64,000 nt of DNA from Trochalopteron elliotii (Eukaryota; Chordata; Aves; Passeriformes; Leiothrichidae): positions 1,024,665 through 1,088,664 of the forward strand of contig JANPWX010000340.1 of assembly GCA_024734555.1 (NCBI GenBank), read 5' to 3'. The notes under the pieces were generated by a model. The model was not told the origin of the DNA, searched no databases, and was given only the letters and a program-made list of their open reading frames with translations. How positions within the stretch are numbered: the stretch's first letter is position 1; every line of letters starts with the position of its first letter. A program made the translations under genes and the position numbers. Shown here in pieces: positions 62,953-64,000 of this stretch.

Positions 62953-64000
62953 CTGTTTTCAAAGTCTCTCTAAGCCCTTATGGTCCCTTTTGTATTTAAC
63001 TGACAGATTTTTGCAATGAGGGAATTTAGCAAGCGTCACTGGTTTCATTTGCTGGATTTTGTAGTCCGGTATTACACCTGAAGAAGTATCTCCATTGTGT
63101 CTGACATACCCAGATGTTCCAGAGGTTATTTCCTGAGTAAATACCACATGGCAAATACAGCACATGAAGTGGGAGAAAAGGCTTCAAGACTGACCATCAG
63201 CTCAGAACAAAAAATGTAACAGTCAATGTAAACATCAAGCATTGACACTGTTTTACAGATAAGGTGTTGTAACATTACAAGAAAGATTTTATAAAACACA
63301 CCAAAGCAATTAATACAAGGATTAAGATACAATCCATACATTGACAGCAAGACATCAATTACAAACACAGTAAGTTGAACAGAAGAAAATTTGCAGTGTT
63401 ACAAAGAACAAAATTTCATCAGATGTAGTTTAAGAAACTTATTCTTGCAAACAAGAGTTTCTAACTGGCTCTTTCAAACATTAAAATATACAAAAATAGT
63501 TGTATCACCATCAGCTGTATTGGCACTACTGTAATCCACCACTATGTTGACCATTTTTTCAGCACATGCTTCCAAACCCGCATATGGAGGTAGTGTTAGT
63601 GCAACTGTATGGAAGTTTAGCATGTGATTTTCAGCACACAGAACTGAAGAAAGTAAAGTGTGTAAAGCTGACATCTGTGGAGTTCACCTTCAATGGGAAA
63701 CACTCTCTGGTTACCATGGGCTAGCTCTGTTGGTGTTCCTTGCACCCCCCGGCCATTCTTTGCACACCACTGTTTCAAGAGCAACGGGTAAGTAGAGAGT
63801 AAATACATGAGAAGAGTGTGCCCATTTGTACAAATGAACCCTCAAGCAAGGTTTTCAGGCAGCATCAATACCCAGTGTCCAAACACACGTACATGATATC
63901 TCAAACCCTGTCTCCTTCTGTGACCACTATGCATACACTTATCTCCAAACTAGTAATGGAAGCACCAACCAGAAGTAGTCAAACTGCAAATCTCTCAACT
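62953..64000. other. Right edge, no supported feature
   Basis: No exon recognised. Human A2ML1 has RIMKLB directly upstream on the same strand, so a RIMKLB 3' UTR could begin near here, but no RIMKLB coding sequence is visible. Confidence 0.3.

Noticed and set aside
62953..64000. RIMKLB, expected upstream of A2ML1 by human gene order
   Set aside because: No RIMKLB coding motif found; at most a 3' UTR, which cannot be recognised by eye.

Overview
The window looks like bird nuclear DNA. It is AT-leaning, has short introns and few repeats, and almost every recognisable repeat is a CR1 LINE fragment, the dominant interspersed repeat of birds. The recognisable coding content is two tandem genes of the alpha-2-macroglobulin (A2M) family, both on the minus strand and both of the A2ML1 subtype.

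Left part (1-10140): the 5' half of one A2ML1-type gene. Thirteen exons run from a signal-peptide exon at 9912-9976 down to exon 13 at 146-209, and the rest (bait, thioester and receptor-binding parts) lies left of base 1. A TATAAA box sits at 10134-10139. From 10140 to 14454 there is a spacer with nothing I can call.

Middle (14455-36743): a complete, apparently intact A2ML1-type gene. I could place 35 exons, all with canonical GT/AG sites and compatible phases, including an 18-base micro-exon and a 64-base exon 13. They total 4,323 coding bases, or 1,440 residues. The order is signal peptide, MG domains, bait region (exons 16-18), MG7/CUB, thioester exon (GCGEQN, exon 24), the alpha-helical thioester domain and the C-terminal receptor-binding domain. 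A TATA box lies 59 bases upstream of the ATG and an AATAAA about 230 bases after the stop. The protein should be a secreted protease trap: proteases cut the bait, the cage closes and the thioester fires. A histidine at the position that controls thioester chemistry suggests ester-forming reactivity, and the two lysines used by A2M for LRP1 binding are absent.

Right part (36744-64000): mostly gene-poor sequence with CR1 fragments, microsatellites, a possible old LTR segment and a possible decayed WAP-domain relic. On the minus strand at 56105-62952 there are well-formed candidate exons with a poly(A) signal. They may belong to an unrecognised transcript; its last two exons could encode a 41-residue single-pass membrane peptide. 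This is the best candidate for something undescribed here, but it rests on splice-site reading only.

The two A2ML1-type genes share orientation, intron phases and most exon lengths, so they arose by tandem duplication. Coordinates were read by eye from splice signals and reading frame; no alignment or database search was run.
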